This document shows, one piece after another, positions 35,912-42,908 of a stretch of 64,000 bases of DNA. Both the position numbers and the translations under genes were made by a program. Under the pieces are notes generated by a model that searched no databases, was not told the DNA's origin, and saw only the letters and a list, made by a program, of their open reading frames with translations. Origin of the DNA: an uncultured Bacteroidota bacterium (GTDB lineage: Bacteria; Bacteroidota; Bacteroidia; B-17B0; Aurantibacillaceae); contig CAILKE010000022.1 of assembly GCA_903834765.1 (NCBI GenBank), positions 1 to 64,000 on the forward strand. Direction: 5' to 3'. Positions within the stretch are counted from its first letter, which is position 1. Every line of letters begins with the position of its first letter.

Positions 35912-36634
35912 ATGAAAAAAGTTATTTTAATTTCTTTGATTACATTATCGGTAATTGGGGTTTTTGTTTACTTCATTATTATTCCAAAGTATTTTTATGG
36001 GATTGAGGCATCAACAAAGAAATTTGTAAAATTTAGTACGAATGATAAATCAATTATTCCAGACGATATTTTTGTTTTTGATTACTATTTAAAAGCTATG
36101 GATTTCAATATTCCAATTATTGAGAATTGTGATTATTCAATTAATGAATTGTCAGCTAATAAATGGTTAGTTGAAATTAATGCAGAAGCTACTAATGGCT
36201 TTGGCGCTAAAATAAAAAAGAAATTCGGGTTAATATTCATAAAAGAATATGGGAATTATCGTGTATCAGATAGCTATGATTATTTAACATTTAACGATAA
36301 TAGAATTATTTTTAATGGAGATGAGTCGGATTTGGAAAAAATTAAAGCTATTAAAGATTTGAAATCTAATTTAGAAATTTTGGATTGGAGCTTTAAGTCC
36401 ACTTATAATGATGGGGTTGGAGGTAAAGGAATTATTAAAAACAATTCAAAATATCCTGTAAGATTTATAGAAGCAAATGTAAATTACTCCTATAAGAATA
36501 AAGAAACCGATTCTGACAAATTTTTTCTAATAGGTGGGGATGAGCTAAAGGCAGGGCAAATAAAAAGTTTTGAATGGTACACAACTCCTTGTAATAGATG
36601 CGGTACGGCTAATTTATCAATAGCTAATAAATAG
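35912..36634 (+). CDS. Membrane-anchored protein with FxLYD-like domain, unknown role
   Basis: A 240-residue protein with an N-terminal membrane helix (about 4-25), a middle alpha/beta part, and a C-terminal region (about 145-240, NNSKYPVRFIEANVNY...LKAGQIKSFEWYT) that resembles the FxLYD beta-sandwich domain. The C-terminal domain should be outside the inner membrane. It is in an accessory stretch next to a restriction remnant, and shares upstream and terminator sequences with the gene at 37101. Confidence 0.62.
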   Translation: MKKVILISLITLSVIGVFVYFIIIPKYFYGIEASTKKFVKFSTNDKSIIPDDIFVFDYYLKAMDFNIPIIENCDYSINELSANKWLVEINAEATNGFGAKIKKKFGLIFIKEYGNYRVSDSYDYLTFNDNRIIFNGDESDLEKIKAIKDLKSNLEILDWSFKSTYNDGVGGKGIIKNNSKYPVRFIEANVNYSYKNKETDSDKFFLIGGDELKAGQIKSFEWYTTPCNRCGTANLSIANK

Positions 36635-36654
36635 CTTAATTTTATTTAAAAGAC

Positions 36655-36682
36655 AAGCGGACTAAACACCCGCTTTTTTTAT
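36655..36682 (+). terminator. Terminator, copy A of a repeated 28-nt sequence
   Basis: AAGCGG pairs with CCGCTT around a short loop (ACTAAACAC), followed by a T-run. It differs by one base from 37472-37499. It ends the gene at 35912 and, read from the other strand, the Cys-rich pseudogene. Confidence 0.85.
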
Positions 36683-36924
36683 TTTTTACGTTTATTAACT
36701 ATGTTTTTTTTACCAGAGTGAATTGTTTTTTTTAATTGTGGTTTAGGTTTTTCACAAACACTACAACTCCCTCCTTCTTTAGAACAATGCTTACACCCAC
36801 TACAATTTTTGCAAGCATAACAAGTGCCATTTGGAGAACATCTACCTCCTTAGACATTATCAGTTTTATAAGACATAAAAAAGACACCTATTGCAACTAT
36901 TGTTATTATTATAAAGTATTTCAT
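36679..36924 (-). pseudogene. Small Cys-rich secreted protein split by an in-frame TAA
   Basis: The minus strand reads a signal-like start (MKYFIIITIVAIGVFFMSYKTDN), a V, a TAA stop at 36850-36852, and then continues in the same frame for 56 codons with nine cysteines in CSPNGTCYACKNCSGCKHCS and GGSCSVCE, followed by a basic tail. Cys-rich stretches of the form GGRC...C..C..C...C..C...G..C.VC are found in small Bacteroidota proteins, so the part after the stop is clearly coding in origin. One base change in the ancestor would explain the loss. UAA excludes ordinary selenocysteine recoding. Confidence 0.68.
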
Positions 36925-37029
36925 TTGTCTATTGATTTAGTGCTTACAAGTAAGTTATTTCGAATCTAATATAAATCCTTAATGAATTTGATTTTCATCA
37001 AATTTAAGCTAAATATTAATAGCCTCAAT

Positions 37030-37079
37030 TTATATTACTGTAAAATACATTGAAATACGATAATTATGTTACTTTTACT
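37030..37079 (+). repeat. Copy B of the duplicated 50-nt upstream region
   Basis: Matches 35848-35897 with three differences. It lies 22 bp upstream of the ATG at 37101 and probably acts as its promoter region. Confidence 0.85.
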
Positions 37080-37100
37080 TAATAATCTAAATAATAAATT

Positions 37101-37448
37101 ATGGCACTACCAAACCCAAAGAAAGAAGCTAGATGTAATTTCCCGATTGCTAAAGTTAAAGAAGTTGTAAAACAATTACCTAATCACACAAAGGTAGCGG
37201 TTCTTTCATTTGAAAGCGACCCAATGAATGTTTATAAATTCACTTGCAAGGGCAATGGAGTTTTTAACTTAGGTATGTTTCTAGATGTGGCACTTCATGA
37301 AGTAGGAGAAAACCACACGCTAGTTCAATTGGAGTGTAGGAGGTTGGTTGGTGCAATAGACACCGCAAACGAATTGCATGAGTGCACAGAATTTATGTTA
37401 GGAACATTTAGTTTGTTAGGTAAAGTAATAACTGGAGAGGCGAAATAA
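37101..37448 (+). CDS. Hypothetical protein (115 aa) in the tRNA-Asp accessory patch
   Basis: A 115-residue soluble protein with no signal peptide. It has an N-terminal basic region, a probable alpha/beta core (FNLGMFLDVALHEVGENHTLVQLECRRLVG) and Cys residues at several positions. I do not recognise a family. Its upstream region and terminator are near copies of those of the gene at 35912, although the two proteins are not alike. Confidence 0.6.
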   Translation: MALPNPKKEARCNFPIAKVKEVVKQLPNHTKVAVLSFESDPMNVYKFTCKGNGVFNLGMFLDVALHEVGENHTLVQLECRRLVGAIDTANELHECTEFMLGTFSLLGKVITGEAK

Positions 37449-37471
37449 AAAACTAACACTATAAAAAAGTT

Positions 37472-37499
37472 AAGCGGACTAAACACTCGCTTTTTTTAT
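37472..37499 (+). terminator. Terminator, copy B of the repeated 28-nt sequence
   Basis: AAGCGG...TCGCTT with the same loop as copy A and a T-run. One mismatch (C to T) relative to 36655-36682 shortens the stem by one pair. Confidence 0.82.
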
Positions 37500-37543
37500 G
37501 CCTTAAAACTAATAAGTGACAACCAAAACGACAACCAATAAAA

Positions 37544-37580
37544 AATCCCCTCTTAAAACCATTGATTTTAAAGGGGGATT
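37544..37580 (-). terminator. Terminator of tRNA-Asp
   Basis: AATCCCC with TCTTAAAA (from 37544) pairs with TTTTAAAG and GGGGATT (to 37580). On the minus strand it is followed by a T-run (plus-strand A-run at 37540-37545), 12 bp after the tRNA 3' end. Confidence 0.85.
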
Positions 37581-37592
37581 ATAATTTAATTG

Positions 37593-37666
37593 CGGTCTGG
37601 ACGGGACTCGAACCCGCGACCTCCGCCGTGACAGGGCGGCGCTCTAACCAGCTGAGCTACCAAACC
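37593..37666 (-). tRNA. tRNA-Asp (GTC)
   Basis: On the minus strand the sequence begins GGTTTGGTAGCTCAG and folds into a standard 74-nt cloverleaf. The acceptor stem GGTTTGG pairs with CCAGACC, the discriminator is G, the anticodon loop is CTGTCAC (anticodon GTC), and the T-loop is TTCGAGT. CCA is not encoded. The DNA on its 3' side (35.5-37.6 kb) is accessory, which fits a former integration site. Confidence 0.97.
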
Positions 37667-37693
37667 AACACCATCTCTTTCGATTTGGGATTG

Positions 37694-37723
37694 CAAATTT
37701 AAACATAATATTTAAACTGCAAA
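37694..37723 (-). promoter_or_regulatory. Promoter of tRNA-Asp
   Basis: On the minus strand TTTG (plus-strand 37720-37723) is followed after 18 bp by TAAATTTG (37694-37701), close to the Bacteroidota consensus TTTG-N19-TAnnTTTG. It lies 27 bp upstream of the tRNA. Confidence 0.65.
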
Positions 37724-38002
37724 ATTTTTTTCACATAAATGCGAAAAATATTTTTCAAATCTGCCTATTTTCTTTAAAACACAAATATTGAGAATTGAAA
37801 TATTCCTAAACGCTATGCCTCTCAATAAAAATCCTTAACATTATGATGCATATACAATTACTTCACATAACTTAAATACCTATTCAACAGCATAGATGAC
37901 CTTTTCACTCATTTAACATTTTTTAAATAAACGATGTTCTTAATTGATATTAAATTTGAGAGCATTAACTGCAAAAAAAAACTTATTTTTGGACTTACCT
38001 AT
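37724..38002. other. Intergenic stretch with no recognised feature
   Basis: The AT-rich DNA between the tRNA-Asp promoter and the signal-peptide start of the thioredoxin-like gene shows no RNA gene, clear promoter consensus or conserved reading frame. The in-frame codons before 38003 do not look coding. Confidence 0.5.
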
Positions 38003-39520
38003 ATGAAAAAAATATTATTCAGCTTTAGCTTGTTATCAATTATAACAGCAGCAACTGCCCAAAAGGGACATGACATTAAAATTAATTTTAAAAACTGTAA
38101 AGATACAGTCATGTATTTGGCCTTTTATCAATTTGATAAATCCTATTTAGCCGATACCTGTAAAAAAATTGTGAAAGGAAACGTCGTTTTCAAAGGGCCT
38201 AAAACATTAGAGCGCGGTGTGTACTATTTAGTTAGTCAAGAAAAGGCGCGTTATTTTGATTTCTTTGTAAGTGATGCTAACCAAAACATGGTAATGAGCA
38301 CAGACAATGAGGATATTGTAAAAAACTTAAAATCATCGTCACACAAAGAAAACGACGATTTTTTTAATTACATTAAATTCATTACTAATAAAAATAAAGA
38401 ATTTGGTGAAATTAGAAATCAAACAAAAGGCATGTCGGCAAAGGATTCAACAAAATTCATTAACGATAAAGCTAAAGTATTAAATGAATCGGTAATGGCT
38501 TTCGAGAAAACATTTTTAGAAACTCATAAGGGAACTTTAGTAGGTGACGTTATTAATTTGAAAATGGAAAAAGAAGCAACGGAAATTCCGAAAGCTTCAA
38601 ATGGCAGACCAGACAGCCTTTTCATTTATCATTATTATAAAAATCACTATTGGGATGGCGTTAACTTTCAGGATGATGGAATATTACGTACACCATTTTT
38701 TGCAGATAGAGTAAAGAAATATTTTAATAGCATAATTATTCAACATCCTGATAGCGTAAGTATAGAAATAGATCGTATGATGGCTAAAACTAAACAAGCT
38801 TCAGAAATGCATAAATTTTTATTAGCTTATTTTACACCAACTTACGAATCTTCAAAAGTAATGGGCTTTGATAAAGTGTTTGTACACATCATTGATACTT
38901 ACTTTAGAACTGGACAAGCGAAAGGAATTTATGAAGAAAAAACAATAGAAAAAATTAAAGAGCGTGGCGATATTTTAAAACCGTTATTACTTGGATCTCA
39001 AGCGCCAGAATTAATGATGGTTGATACTACTGGACATAAAGTAATGGTGAAAATGGGCTTTGATACAGTTAAAACAAGTGCAGGAGCAACCAATTTATAT
39101 TACAAATACACGCAAGAATTAATGCAAGCATACACAACTTTGTACAACACCAGAGCTGATTATTTAGTACTTGTATTTTGGGATGTAGATTGCGGACATT
39201 GTAAAACGGAAATTCCTAAATTATTAGAAGAATATCATGCTTTACAAAAAGAAAAATACGACATCAAAGTGTTTAGTGTTTATACACAACATGAATATGC
39301 TAAATACAAACAATATATTATTGATAATAAATTAGATTGGATTAATGTGTATGATGGCGTGCATGTCAATAATATTAAGGAAAAATATGACATCTACTCT
39401 ACTCCAGTCATTTACATGTTAGATAAAAACAAACGCATTAAAGCTAAGCGCATAGGTGTAGAGCAAGTTAAAGATATTATCAAGCAAATGGAGCGAGAAT
39501 ATAAATCAGAAAAAAAATAA
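38003..39520 (+). CDS. TlpA/DUF5106-type thiol-disulfide protein
   Basis: A 505-residue exported protein. The ATG at 38003 gives a clean signal peptide (MKKILFSFSLLSIITAATAQ); an upstream start at 37934 would add 23 residues that do not fit. The N-terminal part resembles the DUF4369-like domain, the middle is helical, and the C-terminus (about 330-505) is a thioredoxin fold with FWDVDCGHCKTEIP (CxxC) and a cis-Pro in YSTPVIYML. It probably acts on disulfides in the periplasm or outer membrane. Confidence 0.82.
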   Translation: MKKILFSFSLLSIITAATAQKGHDIKINFKNCKDTVMYLAFYQFDKSYLADTCKKIVKGNVVFKGPKTLERGVYYLVSQEKARYFDFFVSDANQNMVMSTDNEDIVKNLKSSSHKENDDFFNYIKFITNKNKEFGEIRNQTKGMSAKDSTKFINDKAKVLNESVMAFEKTFLETHKGTLVGDVINLKMEKEATEIPKASNGRPDSLFIYHYYKNHYWDGVNFQDDGILRTPFFADRVKKYFNSIIIQHPDSVSIEIDRMMAKTKQASEMHKFLLAYFTPTYESSKVMGFDKVFVHIIDTYFRTGQAKGIYEEKTIEKIKERGDILKPLLLGSQAPELMMVDTTGHKVMVKMGFDTVKTSAGATNLYYKYTQELMQAYTTLYNTRADYLVLVFWDVDCGHCKTEIPKLLEEYHALQKEKYDIKVFSVYTQHEYAKYKQYIIDNKLDWINVYDGVHVNNIKEKYDIYSTPVIYMLDKNKRIKAKRIGVEQVKDIIKQMEREYKSEKK

Positions 39521-39533
39521 TTTATAACTAATT

Positions 39534-39569
39534 AAAAGCCCCTTAATAATAGCCTATTAAGGGGCTTTT
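39534..39569 (+). terminator. Terminator of the thioredoxin-like gene
   Basis: AAAAGCCCCTTAATA at 39534-39548 pairs perfectly with TATTAAGGGGCTTTT at 39555-39569 around a 6-nt loop. Confidence 0.92.
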
Positions 39570-39667
39570 TATAAAATAAACCCTCAATTAGTTGAGTTAC
39601 CATTAACTTTTAAACAGTAGCATATTAATAGGCGCTGTTTTTTTATTTTTACATCAAACTAATAATC

Positions 39668-41047
39668 ATGTATCAAAAAATAAGCAATAACATTCTTGAA
39701 ACTATTGGCAACACACCATTGGTAAAAATAAATTCTATCACTAAAGATTTACCATGTACGGTATTAGCAAAAGTAGAAACTACTAATCCCGGTAACTCTA
39801 TTAAAGACCGTATGGCTCTTAAAATGATTGAGGATGCAGAAAAAGACGGACGTTTAAAACCAGGAGGAACAATTATTGAAGGTACGAGTGGTAATACAGG
39901 AATGGGCTTAGCTATTGCAGCTATCATCAAAGGATACAAATGTATTTTTACAACTACTGATAAACAAAGTAAAGAAAAGGTGGATGCGTTAAGAGCTTTT
40001 GGTGCAGATGTAATTGTTTGTCCAACTGATGTAGAGCCTGAAGATCCTAAATCATATTACTCGGTATCATCTCGTTTAGTAAGAGAAGTTCCTAATTCAT
40101 GGAAACCAAATCAATACGATAATTTATCGAACACAAAAGCGCATTATGAGCAAACTGGCCCTGAAATATGGGAACAAACAGAAGGTAAAATTACACACTT
40201 GGTTGTTGGTGTTGGTACTGGCGGAACTATCAGCGGTACTGGTAAATTTTTAAAAGAAAAAAATCCTAATATCAAAGTATTAGGAATTGATACGTATGGT
40301 TCTATTTTTAAAAAATTAAAAGAAACAGGTATCATCGATAAAAATGAGATCTATCCTTACATCACAGAAGGTATTGGTGAAGATTTTTTACCAGAAAATG
40401 TAGATATTAATCTAATTGATCATTTTGAAAAAGTAACAGATAGAGATGCTGCTATCATGACACGTCGTATTCCTCGCGAGGAAGGCATTTTCGCTGGTAA
40501 CAGTGCTGGTTCGGCCATGGCTGGATTAATGCAAATGAAAGATATGTTTAAACCTGGAGATGTAGTCGTTGTTATTTTTCATGACCACGGTACACGTTAT
40601 TTAGGTAAAATGTTTAATGATGATTGGATGCGCGATAGAGGTTTCTTAGAAATTAAAAAACCAAAAGCAATTGATTTAATTTCATCCCATAAAAACCAAA
40701 AATTATTAACGGTAGATTCTTCTGCTTCTGTTTCAGATGCTTTAGCAATTATGAATAAATATGGCATTTCGCAGATTCCCGTTAAAAATGGCGACCAATT
40801 TGTGGGGTCATTAAATGATTCATTCTTATTTTCGAAATTAATTGAAGATAGTTCTATTAAAACTAAAATTGTTTCGGAAGTAATGCAAGCGCCATTTCCT
40901 ATTGTAAGCGATCAAACATTAATGGAAGATATTTCTAAATTAATTACAAGAGAAAATAACGCTGTTTTAATGACTGATTTAGCGGGTACTACACATATCA
41001 TTACTAAACATGATTTAATACAAGGTATTTCTCAAATGAGCAATTAA
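39668..41047 (+). CDS. Cystathionine beta-synthase-type PLP enzyme with CBS domains
   Basis: A 459-residue protein: a fold-type II PLP domain (about 1-330) with the PLP lysine in GNSIKDRMALKM, the substrate loop GTSGNTGMGLA and the phosphate-binding GVGTGGTISGTG, followed by two CBS domains (about 335-459, VSDALAIMNKYGISQIPV and TLMEDISKLI). It joins serine or acetylserine with homocysteine or sulfide. The CBS pair may sense an adenosyl ligand. Cysteine synthase activity is an alternative. Confidence 0.9.
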   Translation: MYQKISNNILETIGNTPLVKINSITKDLPCTVLAKVETTNPGNSIKDRMALKMIEDAEKDGRLKPGGTIIEGTSGNTGMGLAIAAIIKGYKCIFTTTDKQSKEKVDALRAFGADVIVCPTDVEPEDPKSYYSVSSRLVREVPNSWKPNQYDNLSNTKAHYEQTGPEIWEQTEGKITHLVVGVGTGGTISGTGKFLKEKNPNIKVLGIDTYGSIFKKLKETGIIDKNEIYPYITEGIGEDFLPENVDINLIDHFEKVTDRDAAIMTRRIPREEGIFAGNSAGSAMAGLMQMKDMFKPGDVVVVIFHDHGTRYLGKMFNDDWMRDRGFLEIKKPKAIDLISSHKNQKLLTVDSSASVSDALAIMNKYGISQIPVKNGDQFVGSLNDSFLFSKLIEDSSIKTKIVSEVMQAPFPIVSDQTLMEDISKLITRENNAVLMTDLAGTTHIITKHDLIQGISQMSN

Positions 41048-41181
41048 CCATTTATCATCATCATTTTTCATCTCACAAAAATTAACAATTTTGTTCAGTG
41101 AAATAGTTGTATATTTATTTAAGTATACATCTACTAATAAATTTAATAGAAGTTTAAAAACAATATTAACACAAACTGCAT

Positions 41182-42780
41182 ATGAAAAAAATAATCATTC
41201 TTGCCTCTGTATGTTATGCGCTAACTGTTAGTGCACAATCTAAACGTCCTGATAACTGGTTTAACCTTGACGCGACTAACAATAATGTAAATGGCGTAAG
41301 CACTGAAAGAACCTATGAAGAATTATTGAAAGGAAAAAAATCAACAACTATTATCGTAGGTGTTTTAGATAGTGGTGTAGACTATTTTCATGAAGATTTG
41401 AAGGACATTATGTGGACTAATCCTAAAGAAATTGCAGGAAATGGTATTGATGATGATAAAAATGGATACATAGATGATATACATGGTTGGAACTTTATGG
41501 GTAATAAAGATGGAAAAAATGTTGAAAAGGATAATTTAGAATTAACCCGTGTATACAAAGATTTGAAAGCTAAATATGATGGAAAAACAGAAGAATCTTT
41601 AGCTACGAAAGCAGAGAAAAAAGAATTCAAATTTTGGTTATTAGTAAAAGCAGATTATGATAAAGAAGTAGCTGAAAATGAGGCTAGAGTTAATCAATAT
41701 AAATTTATAAGAGATGCTGTTGCTGGTGTTGTAGAAAAAATAAAAACTGAAAAAGGCATACAAACAGTAACTGGTGAAGATTTAAAAGCTTTTGAAACTA
41801 AAGATCCAAAAGAAAAGCAAGGCAAAATGATTGCTATGGCTCAAGCTGGCGCAGGCACAAGTCCTGATCAATTAATAGAAAAATTAAACGAAGCAATTGA
41901 GTCGATGGACGGCTCTCGATATGATGTGAATGCCGATACACGCAGTATAGTAGGTGATAATTATACTGATATGAACGAACGTTATTATGGAAATGCTGAT
42001 TGCAAAGGCCCAGGTTCATTGCATGGCACACATGTAGCAGGGATTATTGCTGCTACTCGTAAAAATAATATTGGAATGGATGGTATCGCTGACAATGTTC
42101 GTATTATGAGCGTTCGTTGTGTGCCTGATGGAGATGAGAGAGATAAAGACATTGCAAATGCCATTCGCTATGCAGTTGATAATGGAGCTAGTATTTTGAA
42201 TATGAGTTTCGGTAAAAAATACTCTCCAGGAAAAAAAGCGGTTGATGATGCAGTAAAATATGCCGAAAGTAAAGGTGTATTAATTATACATGCTGCAGGA
42301 AATGATGGAGAAAATATAGATGAAATCACTCACTTTCCATGTAAAAAATTTGAAGGAACTAAAAAGGAAGCATCTAATTTCGTAGATATCGGTGCATTAA
42401 GTTGGAAACCAGATGATGAAATTACTGCATCTTTCAGTAATTACGGTAAGAAAACAGTTGATTTATTTTCTCCGGGAGTTGATATTTATTCTACTCTTCC
42501 TGAAAACAAATATGGTGATTTAAGTGGTACAAGCATGGCTTGTCCTGTTGCTGCAGGTGTTGCAGCGGTTTTAAAATCTTATTATCCTGAATTAACAGCG
42601 GCACAATTAAAAAAGATTTTAATTAAATCGTCTATCAAAAAATATGAAGATAAAAAAGTAATTAAACCTGGAACCAAAGATGAGATGGTGAAATTTGATG
42701 AATTATCAAAAACTGCGGGTATCATTAATTTATACGAAGCAGTAAAAATGGCTCAGGGTATGGTAAAAGTAAAAGGATAA
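41182..42780 (+). CDS. Secreted subtilisin-like (S8) serine protease
   Basis: A 532-residue exported protease with signal peptide MKKIIILASVCYALTVSAQ. The catalytic triad is Asp63 (VGVLDSGVD), His281 (LHGTHVAGI) and Ser451 (SGTSMACPVAAGV); the oxyanion Asn is in IHAAGNDGE. About 140 extra residues, Lys/Glu-rich and likely helical, lie between the Asp and His, which is typical of this Bacteroidota subgroup. No T9SS C-terminal domain is visible, so it probably remains periplasmic. Confidence 0.92.
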   Translation: MKKIIILASVCYALTVSAQSKRPDNWFNLDATNNNVNGVSTERTYEELLKGKKSTTIIVGVLDSGVDYFHEDLKDIMWTNPKEIAGNGIDDDKNGYIDDIHGWNFMGNKDGKNVEKDNLELTRVYKDLKAKYDGKTEESLATKAEKKEFKFWLLVKADYDKEVAENEARVNQYKFIRDAVAGVVEKIKTEKGIQTVTGEDLKAFETKDPKEKQGKMIAMAQAGAGTSPDQLIEKLNEAIESMDGSRYDVNADTRSIVGDNYTDMNERYYGNADCKGPGSLHGTHVAGIIAATRKNNIGMDGIADNVRIMSVRCVPDGDERDKDIANAIRYAVDNGASILNMSFGKKYSPGKKAVDDAVKYAESKGVLIIHAAGNDGENIDEITHFPCKKFEGTKKEASNFVDIGALSWKPDDEITASFSNYGKKTVDLFSPGVDIYSTLPENKYGDLSGTSMACPVAAGVAAVLKSYYPELTAAQLKKILIKSSIKKYEDKKVIKPGTKDEMVKFDELSKTAGIINLYEAVKMAQGMVKVKG

Positions 42781-42803
42781 TATTTTTCAACCCTTAAAAA
42801 ATT

Positions 42804-42843
42804 AAGCCTGTTTAAATTTATGCAAATAAATTTAAACAGGCTT
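42804..42843 (+). terminator. Perfect 18-bp hairpin terminator that matches the MITE end
   Basis: AAGCCTGTTTAAATTTAT at 42804-42821, a GCAA tetraloop, and its exact complement at 42826-42843, followed by T-rich sequence. Seventeen bases (ATAAATTTAAACAGGCT) are identical to the right end of the MITE-like element at 61792-61953. It may be the collapsed remnant of such an element now used to stop transcription of the protease gene. Confidence 0.9.
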
Positions 42844-42908
42844 TTTAATTAAGCTATTTTTTTTATATTAGTGCGTTACAATTATATTAAAATTCAATTA
42901 GAATTTTT

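Noticed and set aside
36850-36852. Selenocysteine or pyrrolysine recoding of the Cys-rich gene
   Set aside because: The stop is TAA, which is not used for either, so a nonsense change is simpler.
36736-36969. 77-codon plus-strand frame
   Set aside because: It is antisense to the split Cys-rich gene, whose Cys pattern and signal peptide are far more protein-like.
36655-37499. Integron cassette array with attC sites
   Set aside because: GTTAAGC before the terminator at 37472 resembles an attC end, but the other copy lacks it, and there is no integron integrase or paired attC structure. The repeats behave as terminators.
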